Shown here in pieces: positions 1 through 10,029 of a stretch of 64,000 nt of DNA. Positions within the stretch are counted from its first letter, which is position 1; every line of letters starts with the position of its first letter. Made by a program: the position numbers and the translations under genes. Source of the stretch: Carya illinoinensis (taxonomy: Eukaryota > Streptophyta > Magnoliopsida > Fagales > Juglandaceae); assembly GCF_018687715.1 (NCBI RefSeq), contig NC_056763.1, positions 354,501-418,500 of the forward strand, given 5' to 3'. The notes beneath the pieces were generated by a model. The model was not told the origin of the DNA. It worked only from the letters and a program-made list of their open reading frames with translations, and made no database searches.

Positions 1-971
1 TGGATTGAAGATTTAAACAGTATGGCCTGTCTTGAGATTTATTTGTGAAGTGCTGTTGAAGGAATTAGTTGTGCTAAAATTAGAGTTTTTGAGAGTACAA
101 GTAGGTGGGTGAGTTACCAAGAGCGTTTCGATTATGTCTAGGTGATGTCAATGGTAGTTTATAGTGAGTTAGATATTGCAAGATTTGATGTTATTCATAA
201 TATAGGTAATGAGTTTGAAGTATGGGATATCGGATAGAAGTTATAAGCGCTCTCGTTGGTTGGCCGGAAAGGACTTGGGTCTTTTGGAGATGTTCCTTAT
301 CTTTAGAAGAGACAGGTGTATTTTGGGATGATGTTATGTGTTTTCAAATTGGGGCCTGGAGGTTGATTAGTACTAGTTTCTGTCATTAATCAATGGATGT
401 AATTTTGCGGAATGTTGATTTTCGTTTAGGACAGCGATGGCCAACTGAGGAATGAGTGGAGATTTGTGGTTTTTGGAGGTATGATTTTCTATGGAAAAGT
501 GGTAAAGGTTTTCTTGTGATTAGGTGTGGATTGAGCTTATACTTCATGATATTAATTTTTGAGGATATAGCCTTTATGTATTTTGGTGAGTTATTAGAGT
601 GCGCGTGAAAGTATGATTTTTGGAGATTCTTAGAAGTTCAAATTTTGTGTTGATTTTCAAGAATTAGTAGTGATTCAAAGTTTTAATGGGAGATTAATCA
701 TTTGGTCGTACAATTTGGTTTATAAATGGTTAACTTTGGAAGTGGCTATTAGGTTACCAAAATTGGAATGGGATGAAAGTTTGGAAGGTAAAGCAGAGAC
801 GTCATTGATATTAGTGATTTATGGTGTGAAGATAATAACCATTGGATTAGTTGGGAGTTGTCGATGATATGTATCTCTCAATCATGTTCAGAGTTGTATC
901 TTGTATCTTTTTGGCGCTGGTGTTTGATCTTGCAAATTTCGAAGACGAAATTTGTTTTTAAGGTGGGAGGA
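1..971 (+). other. Non-coding 3' internal tail of a Ty3/gypsy element
   Basis: No recognisable protein domain; the longest ORF is 65 codons and looks like chance. At about 937-957 there is a TTCGAAGACGAAATTTG-type string, typical of the end of plant gypsy internal regions. It is followed by a purine-rich tract, AAGGTGGGAGGA (960-971), directly before an LTR. I infer a polypurine tract, so this is the 3' untranslated end of an element whose pol lies left of the window. The link is by position and PPT only. Confidence 0.55.
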
Positions 972-3168
972 TGTGATGACACATTTTTACGTGTATTTTC
1001 ACTGAAGGAGTTTCTTTAATTTAATTATATATTAGTTCTTTTATTTTAAATTATTGTATTTTAAATTGGTTTTAATTTATTTGATGCGGTGTTTAATTTA
1101 TTTAGTCGTTTTACGGTTTTTAAAATCGTTTTCGGCGGATCAGTTTTTGGTTTCCGGAGTGAGGACTGGACCTCATTTCTTTTCCCTCATCTTTTCTTTT
1201 TCTTTTTTATGTTTTTTTTTTCTTTTTCTTTTTCCTTTTCCTTCTTTTTCTTTCTTTTCTTCTTCTTTCTTCTTCCTTCTCTCCCGCGTACGCCGAACAA
1301 CTCTCCCTCTCCTTCCCGTTGCCGCCTGTTGACCAGCCCAGACCGCCACCGTCCGGCTGCTGTGTAGTACACCACCCCACCAAAATCTTCCCCTCCCACC
1401 AGTGATCATTCCCACCAATTTTCAGAGCCATCCGTCCAGCCGTTAGCTGCCACGCACGGTTGGAAGTCACGGCACCAGCCCACCTTTCCCTCTCTATCGC
1501 CGGTTGCTTTCTCAGCGCAGAACCGCCGCTCGCCGGTGGCGTGGCCTACACCACCCACCCAGTTTTCTTCCCCTTCCACCGGTGAACATCCCCACCAAGT
1601 TTCACCTCCAAGCGAGGCACCGTTAGCCGCCACTAGCTCCTCTAAGCCACACAGTTTTTGAGCTTTTCCGGCGCCGTTGCTCCACCTCCGGCCACCATCT
1701 CTTCACAACTTCTTCCCCTACCTCTTGTCGATCTAACCCACCCATTTTCGGCCTCGATCCGTTGCCGGAGCAGCTCCCATGAGCTCAACTCCGTTCAGCC
1801 CATTTTTGGCCTTCTACCGCCGTTTCCACCATCACCCATGACCAAAACTCACTTCCTTTAACTTCATAAATATCTCAAGACCATTCCCTATCAATTTTGT
1901 GTCTTAGTTTGTCCCCGTTCGAAAGTGGGTAATTTATTACCCACGGTCATAGTGTAAAATACACTGTTACGTTGCTTTTCCTCCGCAGTTTGCAAAACTG
2001 CGAACTTTCAAAAAATACCGTATAGCGCTGTAAGTATTTTTCAAACTCTACTTTTAGATTTAAATATATTTTACTCTTACAATAATTATTTATCTGCTGG
2101 TTGGTTGATTCCGGACTGAGTCCGAGGAGTTCGGGGGTCGGATGGATTGAGGACGGAGTTGTTTGGATTGTTGATTTGTGATTGGGTTGTTGTTTTGTGC
2201 TTTGATGTTGCATTTACATGGTGCATGCACGTGTATTTTATTTAATTGAGAAAAATCTTGTTTTATTGGCATAAATAGATTTTCAGGTGCGTGTGTTTCA
2301 CGACCCCAAGCTGAGATGGGGTATTATCTCGGTGGAGCTCCTCTGTTCACTCGGAAGCGTAATATACTGAGTGATGTCCCCTGAGTTGTCGCTGGGCGAC
2401 AACGGGAGCGGGCGGGTTGGTAACGCTCTACGTACCGACTCCGTGGCCCTTCGCTGACAAGGGCTAGAGGATGCTTGGCTACGAACGCGCGGGGAGCGGA
2501 ACTGGGCATGGGTCGTTTAGGTGTCACACGCGTGGTCGTTACCTGCGGTGTGTCACAACAGCCAGGGTGTGCGGATGACCCCTAAGGGAGGTCATAGTGC
2601 ATACGGATTAATTGGTTAATGGTTTGAGTTAGATATGGGCCAAATGAGACTTTTGGCGTGAGTTGGAAAGTAATATGTTTTTGAGCCAAATGGATTTTTG
2701 GCGTGCGTGGAAAAATATGGTTTTACGGGTCATGTACATTGGCTTTTCTTTCATGCATGTTGTTTGAGTTTTATATGTTTTTATCTAATTGTTTGGATTT
2801 TACTTACCTGCTGCACCATTTTTGGTACCGTAGATTTTGGTGCAGAGTTCGAGGAGGAGGAGGAGGCTGAGCCCGAAGATGCGGCTCCGCTGGAGTTCTG
2901 AGTTGGAGTTAATGTCTTGTTATTTGGCTTTGAAACTATATTTGTAGTTTGTAATATTTTATTATGTATGATTTGAACAGCTTTGTATTAAACTAAGAAA
3001 AATTCTAGTACTTAGTTATGACTTTCGTTATCCGCTGCGTGTTTGTTCGTGCACATTTGTTGCTTTTACACACACTTGGCACTCGTCGATAGGGTGGTGA
3101 CCTGTGATGTCACCATTCGGACATCTTGATTTCTCCGTGTCCGTGCGTGGGGATTTAGGGGCGTCACA
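972..3168 (+). mobile_element. LTR-A copy 1, probable 3' LTR of a Ty3/gypsy element
   Basis: Begins TGTGATGAC and ends GGGGCGTCACA, so it has TG...CA ends with short inverted termini. The same family recurs at 43036-45400 (reverse strand) and 61639-63903. Shared landmarks, in order: an opening with TTTTTACGTGTATTTTCACTGAAGGAG, a CT-rich leader (about 1180-1290), a CCACCGGTGAACATCCCCACCAA-like block, an AT-rich centre, and a block around GGTATTATCTCGGTGGAGCTCC. Near the 3' end comes a short acidic reading frame (2833-2901). A PPT sits directly upstream, which makes this a 3' LTR rather than a solo LTR. The partner TSD would lie outside the window. Confidence 0.8.
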
Positions 3169-3368
3169 AGTCCCGCCTGCAATTCTTACCTACAGTGCAC
3201 GCGACGTAGGGATGGTGGTAGAGTCCCGCCTGCGCTTCCCGCCTACAAACGAACTTGTAGGGATGGTGGTAAGAAAAGACAGTGGTAGAGTCTCGCCTGC
3301 AATTCCCACCTACGGTGCAAGCTTAGGGATGATGGTAGAGTCTTGCTTGTGATTCCAGCCTACAGTAC
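3169..3368 (+). repeat. Imperfect tandem repeat, about 50-67 bp units, four copies
   Basis: Units start at 3169, 3222, 3289 and 3339, each with AGTCYYGCYTGY followed by a TACA/TACG block and GGGATGRTGGTAG; the fourth is truncated. The array starts immediately after the GCGTCACA terminus of LTR-A copy 1 and runs into a second LTR-A 3' end. It may be internal sequence of a variant LTR or the scar of a recombination. Confidence 0.7.
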
Positions 3369-3967
3369 TCTGATGGTTTGGTTAATGAGCTATTTTCCCA
3401 TGAGATTGGATTTTTGGGCCATTATCTGGGATAATGCCAATGAAATGTTTTAAAAAAAATGTTTTGGGCTAAAATGGGATTTTGGCGTGTATGGAAAAAT
3501 GAGAATTTTCAGGACATATGCATATGACATCATGTTCATGCATTTGATTATTGCATGAATATATTTTTATCTTGAGATTTGTTTGGTTTGTTACTTAGCT
3601 GCGGTACCGTCTTTGATAACGTAGATTTTGATGCAGAGGATGAGGAGGCTGAGCCCGAGGAGGTGGCTTCGCCAGAGGAGTGATCGGGGATCACTTGTGG
3701 ATTGTGGTTTATTTTCCTATTTTTGATTGGTATTTTATTTTTACTGGTTATTTGTAATATTATTAGTACGCTTATTTTTAAGCGAGTTTGTATTTAAACA
3801 AAATTCTGATACTTAGTTGAAAGACTCTTTATTGCCGCTGTGTTATTTTTATGTACACGTGTTGCATGTATACACTTGGCACTTGACAATAGGATGTGTG
3901 ACTTGTGTTGTCATCATCCCGACGCCTCGATTTCCACGTGTCCTTATGTGGGAGTGGGGGCGTCACA
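3369..3967 (+). mobile_element. LTR-A 3'-end fragment (second copy of the LTR terminus)
   Basis: Repeats the last part of LTR-A: GGGCCATTATCTGGGATAAT, GGTACCGT before an acidic frame (3624-3683), the long TTTGTAATATT tract, and the terminus GGGGGCGTCACA. It matches about 63340-63903 of the copy near the right edge. Either a second LTR lost its 5' part, or LTR-A copy 1 carries an internal duplication of its 3' third. No matching TSD is visible. Confidence 0.7.
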
Positions 3968-4111
3968 TCAAATATGAAGAAACACTTAGAAATAGCTCAT
4001 ATTTGAAACCACTAGTATTTGACTACTCCAATATAGATGATTCCTCGTTCCATTCTATTTCTTCAAATTTTGAAGAAAAACTTGCGTTTGACTAAGTCAA
4101 TACTAGTGCTT
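3968..4111 (+). other. Short unassigned stretch with an imperfect inverted repeat
   Basis: CACTAGTATTTGACTA (from 4008) pairs with TAAGTCAATACTAGTG (ending about 4108), making a foldback with a loop of about 65 bases. No coding content is recognised. It could be a tiny foldback element or chance. Confidence 0.3.
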
Positions 4112-4114
4112 TTA

Positions 4115-4315
4115 GGCTCGATTTGGATTGAGAATAGGTCTTAACCCATCTCATTTCATCTTATCATTACAATTTTTATAAATTTTCATACAAAATATAA
4201 TAAATGATTCAATTTTTTCAAATCCTAAAATAATAATAATATTAAAAAAATAATATTCTAACAATAATTTATTCAACTTTCAACTTTCTTCTCAACTCAC
4301 TGTCCAAACCTAACC
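4115..4315. mobile_element. Tourist-like MITE (PIF/Harbinger type), 201 bp
   Basis: Flanked by TTA at 4112-4114 and 4316-4318, the 3-bp target duplication of PIF/Harbinger elements. The ends GGCTCGATTTGGA and the reverse complement of TCCAAACCTAACC form imperfect TIRs of the Tourist GGN...TTTGG type. The interior has AATAATAATATTAAAAAAATAATATT and TTATTCAACTTTCAACTTTC, shared with the element at 49059-49266, so the two are one family. Non-coding, presumably mobilised in trans. Confidence 0.75.
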
Positions 4316-4318
4316 TTA

Positions 4319-4844
4319 ATTTTGATAACTGTACTTACAGTCCACAAACTTTGTCCCCGCATACTCCTCTTCATGTCGCTTGTCCATGTCAACCTAAGTT
4401 GAATGACCAAGAAGCCCATGCCTTGTGATGACCAAAAAACCACTTCTCATGCTTGGTTTTGGACATTCAAGCTTGAATTTCGATTTCTCGCTACCCAAGC
4501 CACTAATTGAGTTGAAATATTGCATATTTTATACATTTAGAACTAACATATTTTAATCATTTAATGACAGTATTATTGATTTTAAATGAAAAAATAGTTA
4601 ATAGGCATAAATTTGAGTTATGATTTAAATTGATTAATATAATGATTTATGCTTAATTTTATAACCTATGATTTAATTGGACAATATTTCCTCACATAAA
4701 AACATATGCAAAATACATTTATAATATTTCTTTCTTTTCAATTTATTTCGATTTTTCTACTGTGTTATTTTTAGGTTTCTAAATAAATAAGATGCTCGTT
4801 GGACGCAACACCTTGCTTTTGGAGACAACGGGACCACATGCAAC
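4319..4844 (+). other. AT-rich non-coding DNA, possible older LTR interrupted by the copia element
   Basis: No ORF. The sequence continues across the copia insertion at 10025: the 5-bp TSD ATGGC shows that 4849 and 10030 were once adjacent. Base composition and the later CAATCCCTGTGGATTCGG motif (about 11733) suggest an Athila/Tat-type LTR spanning both sides. I could not define its ends. Confidence 0.3.
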
Positions 4845-4849
4845 ATGGC

Positions 4850-5393
4850 TGTAGCGGTAAAGCCACTTTTATGGACTTTTATGGGTCAAAAATGGTGGCT
4901 AGTTGAGCTTGCATTCACACTTGCTTCTGCCATCTTCCACTTGCTTCCGCCATCTTCCACTTGCTTCCGCTATCTTCCACCGCCACCTTTATGGGTCAAA
5001 AATGGTGGCTAGTTGACAACCTACATCAAGCTTGCGTTCACATTTGCTTTCGCCATCTTCCACCTCCTTTAACTTCTATAAATACATGTTTTTGCTTTTA
5101 GAAACCTATCCCATTTTGAAAGAAAAATTTAGAGAAAGAGAGAGAGTTTTAGAGAGAAAAATAGTGAGGTTTCTCCTATATATTGTCTCTCCTTTTATAA
5201 GAAAGAGTGAGTTTTCTCCTTTTATAAGAGAGGGTATTGTCAATTGTGTTCTCCTTATTCAAGAGAGAAATTCTTGTAATCCTTTTGCTATAAGTGAAAT
5301 TCTTCTACAATTGGAGTTCCTTATTATTTCTTTTATTCTTTCTCATTTCTACTTCAGTTGTAATTGTATGCCCCGTACCACAACGTCCTAATA
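4850..5393 (+). repeat. 5' LTR of the copia element
   Basis: Starts TGTAGCGG and ends CCTAATA; the partner ends CCTAACA, so the terminal CA is mutated to TA here. A TATAAATA box lies at 5077-5084. Near the 5' end are two copies of a CTTTTATGGGTCAAAAATGG block and four 20-bp units of the TTGCTTCCGCCATCTTCCAC type, arranged three plus one. The other LTR has two plus two. Confidence 0.95.
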
Positions 5394-5394
5394 G

Positions 5395-5406
5395 TGGTAT
5401 CAAAGC
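5395..5406 (+). promoter_or_regulatory. Primer-binding site, initiator tRNA-Met type
   Basis: TGGTATCAAAGC lies one base after the 5' LTR and matches the 3' end of plant initiator tRNA-Met (usual TGGTATCAGAGC) with one difference. Confidence 0.85.
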
Positions 5407-5473
5407 ATCAGGTTTATAGCCGGTTTTCGTGCTATAGTTAGATCCAGTTAGTGGAAAGGAGGCATCTTCAATA

Positions 5474-8400
5474 ATGGCGACGAAGTACGAAATAGAGAAG
5501 TTCAATGGGAGTAATTTCTCATTGTGGAAAATGAGAATAAAAGCAATTTTAAGGAAAGATAATTGCTTGACGGCAATTGGAGATAGGCCCGATGAGATCA
5601 CTGACGACGGCAAGTGGAGCGAGATGGATGACAATGCTATTGCTAATCTGCACCTAGCACTAGCTGATGGAGTATTGTCAAGTGTGGCGGAGAAAAAGAC
5701 AGCAAAAGAGATATGGGATACTCTGACAAAATTGTACGAGGCCAAATCACTACACAACAAATTTTCTTGAGAAGAAAACTCTACACCCTTCGGATGATGG
5801 AGTCAACTATGGTGACAGACCACATCAACACCCTCAACACTTTATTTTCACAGCTCACAGCAATGGGGCATAACATAGAGACGGGTGAACGTGCTGAAAT
5901 TCTATTTCAAAGTCTACCTGATTCGTATGATCAACTCATCATCAACTTAACCAACAACATTGAAGTTCTAGTCTTCGATGATATTGCAGCTGCGGTTCTT
6001 GAAGAAGAAAGTCGGCGCAAAAGCAAAGAAGATAGACCAGGAGGTTCACAACAAGCCGAAGCTTTAGTAATGACGAGAGGGAGATCAACGGAACGTGGCC
6101 CCAGTGGGAGTCAAAATCAGAGTAGATCAAAATCCAGAAGTAAGAAGAATGTCAAGTGTCATCACTGTGGCAAGAAAGGGCACTACAAAAGGGAGTGTTG
6201 GCATCTCAAGAAGAACGAAGAAGTCAAAGGAAAAGGCCCTGAGTTGTCAAAAGCTCAGGGTTGTGTAGCAAGCACCTCAGATGATGGTGAAATTTTATAC
6301 AGTGAGGCAACAACAGTTACTGAAGGTAGAAGAAGATTCGCTGATGTCTGGCTTATTGACTCAGGAGCAACATGGCATATGACTCCCCGGAGAGAATGGT
6401 TCCATCAATATGAACCTATCTCAGGAGGATCTGTGTTCATGGGAGACGATCATGCCTTGGAGATTGCTGGTATTGGTACCATCAAATTGAAGATGTGTGA
6501 CGGTACAGTTCGCACCATTCAGGAGGTACGACATGTGAAAAGCCTGAAGAAAAATCTATTGTCTTTAGGACAATTAGATAATAGTGGGTGTAAAACCCAT
6601 ATTCAAGATGGGATCATGAAAATAGTTAAAGGCGCGCTTGTAATGATGAAAGCGGAAAAGATAGCTGCAAATTTGTACATGCTTAAAGGAGAAACACAAC
6701 AAGAAGGAGAAGCATCCACTGCGCTGGCAAGTTCGGCAGAAGAATTAACAATGATGTGGCACCGTAAGCTTGGCCACATGTCGGAACGAGGTTTGAAGAT
6801 TCTTGCTGAACAAAAGCTTCTTCCAGGGCTCAAAAAGGTTTCATTACCCTTTTGTGAGTATTGTGTTACTAGTAAGCAGCACAGATTGAAATTCAATAGT
6901 TCCTCTGCTAGAAGTAAAGCTATCTTAGAACTAATCCATTCTGATGTTTGGCAAGCACCAGTTTTGTCCCTAGGAGGAGCAAAATACTTTGTGTCATTTA
7001 TTGACGATTACTCCAGGAGATGTTGGGTGTATCCAATAAAAACTAAAGCAGATGTATTTCCAGTTTTCAAAATATTCAAAGCGCGGGTTGAGCTTGAATC
7101 TGAAAAGAAGATCAAGTGTTTAAGGACAGACAATGGAGGAGAATATACTGGTAGTGAATTTGATAGCTTCTGTCAACAAGAAGGTATCAAAAGGCAGCTC
7201 ACGGTGGCATACACTCCACAACAAAATGGAATAGCAGAGCGGATGAACAGAACCTTGTTAGAACGAACAAGAGCGATGTTGAGAACTGCGGGAATGGCCA
7301 AGTCATTTTGGGCAGAAGCAGTCAAGACTGCCTGTTATGTGATCAATCGGTCACCATCAACCGCAATTGATCTGAAAACGCCGATGGAGATGTGGACTGA
7401 TAAGCCAGCTGATTATTCTCACTTACATACATTTGGAAGTCCTGTTTATGTTATGTAAAACGCCCAAGAAACATCAAAGCTAGATCCAAAATCTAGAAAA
7501 TGTATTTTCTTAAGGTATGCTGATGGAGTCAAGGGGTATCGCTTGTGGGATCCCACTGCCCGCAAGGTGCTAATCAGCAGAGATGTTGTATTTGTAGAAG
7601 ATAAGGTACAAAAAAAAGAAAATGATAGTGCTTCAAAAGAGAAACCAGAGACTACTACAGTTCAAGTTGAAGAAAGACAAGAATTAGAAGTTCCAGATTC
7701 TTCTGAAGCAATATCAGAGCACGAAGAACAAGAACAAGCTGAGTGTGCAATTCCACAAGTTTGACGGTCAACTCGGGAGAGAAGAAAACCAACTTGGCAC
7801 TCAGAGTACATCATGGAGGGAAATGTCGCATACTGTCTACTAACAGAAGATGGAGAACCGTCAAATTTCCATGAGGCTACAAATAGTCAAGAAGCTTCTC
7901 TGTGGATGGTTACAATGCAAGAAGAAATTGAAGCTCTCCATAAAAACAAAACATGGGATCTTGTACCACTACCACAAGGAAGGAAGGCCATCGGAAACAA
8001 ATGGGTTTACAAGATCAAACGAAATGGCAATGATCAAGTGGAGCGGTATCGTGCTAGATTGGTGGTGAAAGGATTCGCTCAGAAAGAAGGCATAGACTTC
8101 AACGAAATATTCTCTCCTGTTGTTCGACTCTCAACGGTTCGAGCAGTCCTTGCGATGTGTGCTACATTTGACTTGTACTTAGAACAACTGGACGTGAAAA
8201 CTGCATTTCTTCATGGAGAAATTGAAGAAGAAATTTACATGCTCCAACCAGAAGGTTTTGAAGAAAAAGAAAAAGAGAACTTGGTTTGCAGGTTGAACAA
8301 ATCTCTATACGGTCTCAAACAGGCGCCGAGATGTTGGTATAAGAGATTTGATTCCTTTATCATGAGCCTTGGATACAACAGACATAGTTCAGATCCTTGT

Positions 8401-9414
8401 GTTTACTACAAGAGATTTGGTGATGGTAATTTCATTATTCTGTTGTTGTATGTTGACGACATGTTGGTAGCAGGCCCCAACAAAGATCGTATTACAGACT
8501 TAAAGGCACAGTTGGCTAGGGAGTTTGAAATGAAGGACTTGGGACCAGCAAACAAGATTCTAGGGATGCAAATTTACCGAGACAGAAATAATAGGAAGAT
8601 ATGGCTTTCTCAGAAAAATTATTTGAAGAAAATCTTGCGACGCTTCAACATGCAAGATTGTAAGCCAATTTCTACCCCTCTTCCTATTAATTTCAAGTTA
8701 TCCTCAAGTATGAGTCCTAGCAATGAAGCAGAGAGGATGGAAATGTCTCGAGTACCGTATGCATTAGCAGTGGGTAGCTTAATGTTCGCTATGGTTTGTA
8801 CAAGACCAGACATTGCACAATCAGTGGGAGTGGTTAGTCGATACATGGCGAATCCTGGTAAAGAGCATTGGAGTGCTGTAAAGAGGATCCTGAGGTATGT
8901 CAAGGGTACCTCAAATGTCGCATTATGTTATGAAGGATTAGACTTTACTGTCAGAGGCTATGTTGATTCAGATTATGCAGGTGATCTTGACAAGAGCAAG
9001 TCCACCTCAGGTTATGTGTTTACTCTTGCTGGAGGAGCTGTAAGCTGGGTTTCAAAATTGCAGTCTATCGTGGCTACTTCTACAACGGAGGCAGAATATG
9101 TCGCAGCTACACAAGCTAGCAAAGAGGCAATATGGTTGCAAATGCTACTGGAAGAGCTCGGACACGTACAAGAGAAGGTTGATTTATTTTGTGATAGTCA
9201 GAGCGCTTTGCATTTGGCAAAGAATCCAGCATTTCATTCAAGGACAAAGCACATACGAGTTCAGTATCACTTCGTTCGTGAGAAGGTGGAAGAATGAAGT
9301 GTGGATATACAAAAAATCCATACAAAAGACAACCTAGCAGATATATTAACAAAGCCAATTAATAATGACAAGTTTATCTGGTGTCGATCCTCCTTAGGCC
9401 TAGCAGATATGTAA
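5474..9414 (+). pseudogene. Copia gag-pol polyprotein, disabled by one frameshift and three stops
   Basis: Starts at ATG 5474. The GAG_UBN2-like N-terminus runs to about 5760, where loss of one base shifts the frame; the rest reads in the frame of 5713. Seen in order: zinc knuckle C-X2-C-X4-H-X4-C (6157-6198), protease IDSGA (about 6355), integrase zinc finger with HRKLGH (about 6762), integrase core with LRTDNGGEY and the QNGIAERMNR glutamate, RT with LDVKTAFLHG and YVDD (8449-8460), and RNase H with DSDYAGD and a TKHI tail. In-frame stops are TAA 7456-7458, TGA 7762-7764 and TGA 9295-9297. Reading resumes each time with family-like sequence up to TAA 9412-9414. TGA at 7762 fits a CGA-to-TGA transition. 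Confidence 0.93.
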
Positions 9415-9468
9415 GCGGCATAGAGATGGAAAGTGTAGAAAAGATAGAAGGATTACAAAAGTGACTTT

Positions 9469-9480
9469 AAGTGGGAGATA
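9469..9480 (+). promoter_or_regulatory. Polypurine tract of the copia element
   Basis: AAGTGGGAGATA directly abuts the 3' LTR. This is the usual plus-strand primer position. Confidence 0.75.
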
Positions 9481-10024
9481 TGTAGCGGTAAAGCCACTTT
9501 TATGGACTTTTATGGGTCAAAAATGGTGGCTAGTTGAGCTTGCATTCACACTTGCTTCCGCCATCTTCCACTTGCTTCCGCTATCTTCCATCGCCACCTT
9601 TATGGGTCAAAAATGGTGGCTAGTTGACAACCTACATCAAGCTTGCGTTCACATTTGCTTCCGCCATCTTCCAGTTGCTTCTGCCATCTTCCACCTCCTT
9701 TAACTCCTATAAATACATGTTTTTGCTTTTAGAAACCTATCCCATTTTGAAAGAAAAATTTAGAGAAAGAGAGAGAGTTTTAGAGAGAAAAATAGTGAGG
9801 TTTCTCCTATATATTGTCTCTCCTTTTATAAGAAAGAGTGAGTTTTCTCCTTTTATAAGAGAGGGTATTGTCAATTGTGCTCTCCTTATTCAAAAGAGAA
9901 ATTCTTGTAATCCTTTTGCTATAAGTGAAATTCTTCTACAATTGGAGTTCCTTATTATTTCTTTTATTCTTTCTCATTTCTACTTCAGTTGTAATTATAT
10001 GCCCCGTACCACAACGTCCTAACA
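9481..10024 (+). repeat. 3' LTR of the copia element
   Basis: Same 544-bp length as the 5' LTR, ends TG...CA intact, with a TATAAATA box at 9708-9715. In the last roughly 330 bases I count about five substitutions against the 5' LTR. The 20-bp TTGCTTCCGCCATCTTCCAC units are split two plus two. Followed by TSD ATGGC (10025-10029). Confidence 0.95.
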
Positions 10025-10029
10025 ATGGC

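Larger units (their letters stand above)
4850..10024 (+). mobile_element. Full-length Ty1/copia retrotransposon with ATGGC target-site duplication
   Basis: Two 544-bp LTRs (4850-5393 and 9481-10024) flank a gag-pol region in one reading frame apart from one frameshift. The 5-bp duplication ATGGC at 4845-4849 and 10025-10029 confirms the ends. PBS, PPT and domain order (GAG, PR, IN, RT, RNase H) are those of Ty1/copia. Sequence style resembles the Tork/Tnt1 group, which is an inference. The LTRs differ at only a handful of positions, so the insertion is fairly recent. Three in-frame stops and a frameshift mean this copy cannot make a full polyprotein. Confidence 0.95.

Noticed and set aside
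1173..1470. Lys/Glu-rich and Phe/Ser-rich ORFs on both strands
   Set aside because: They are translations of the CT-rich leader of LTR-A and are not conserved between LTR copies.
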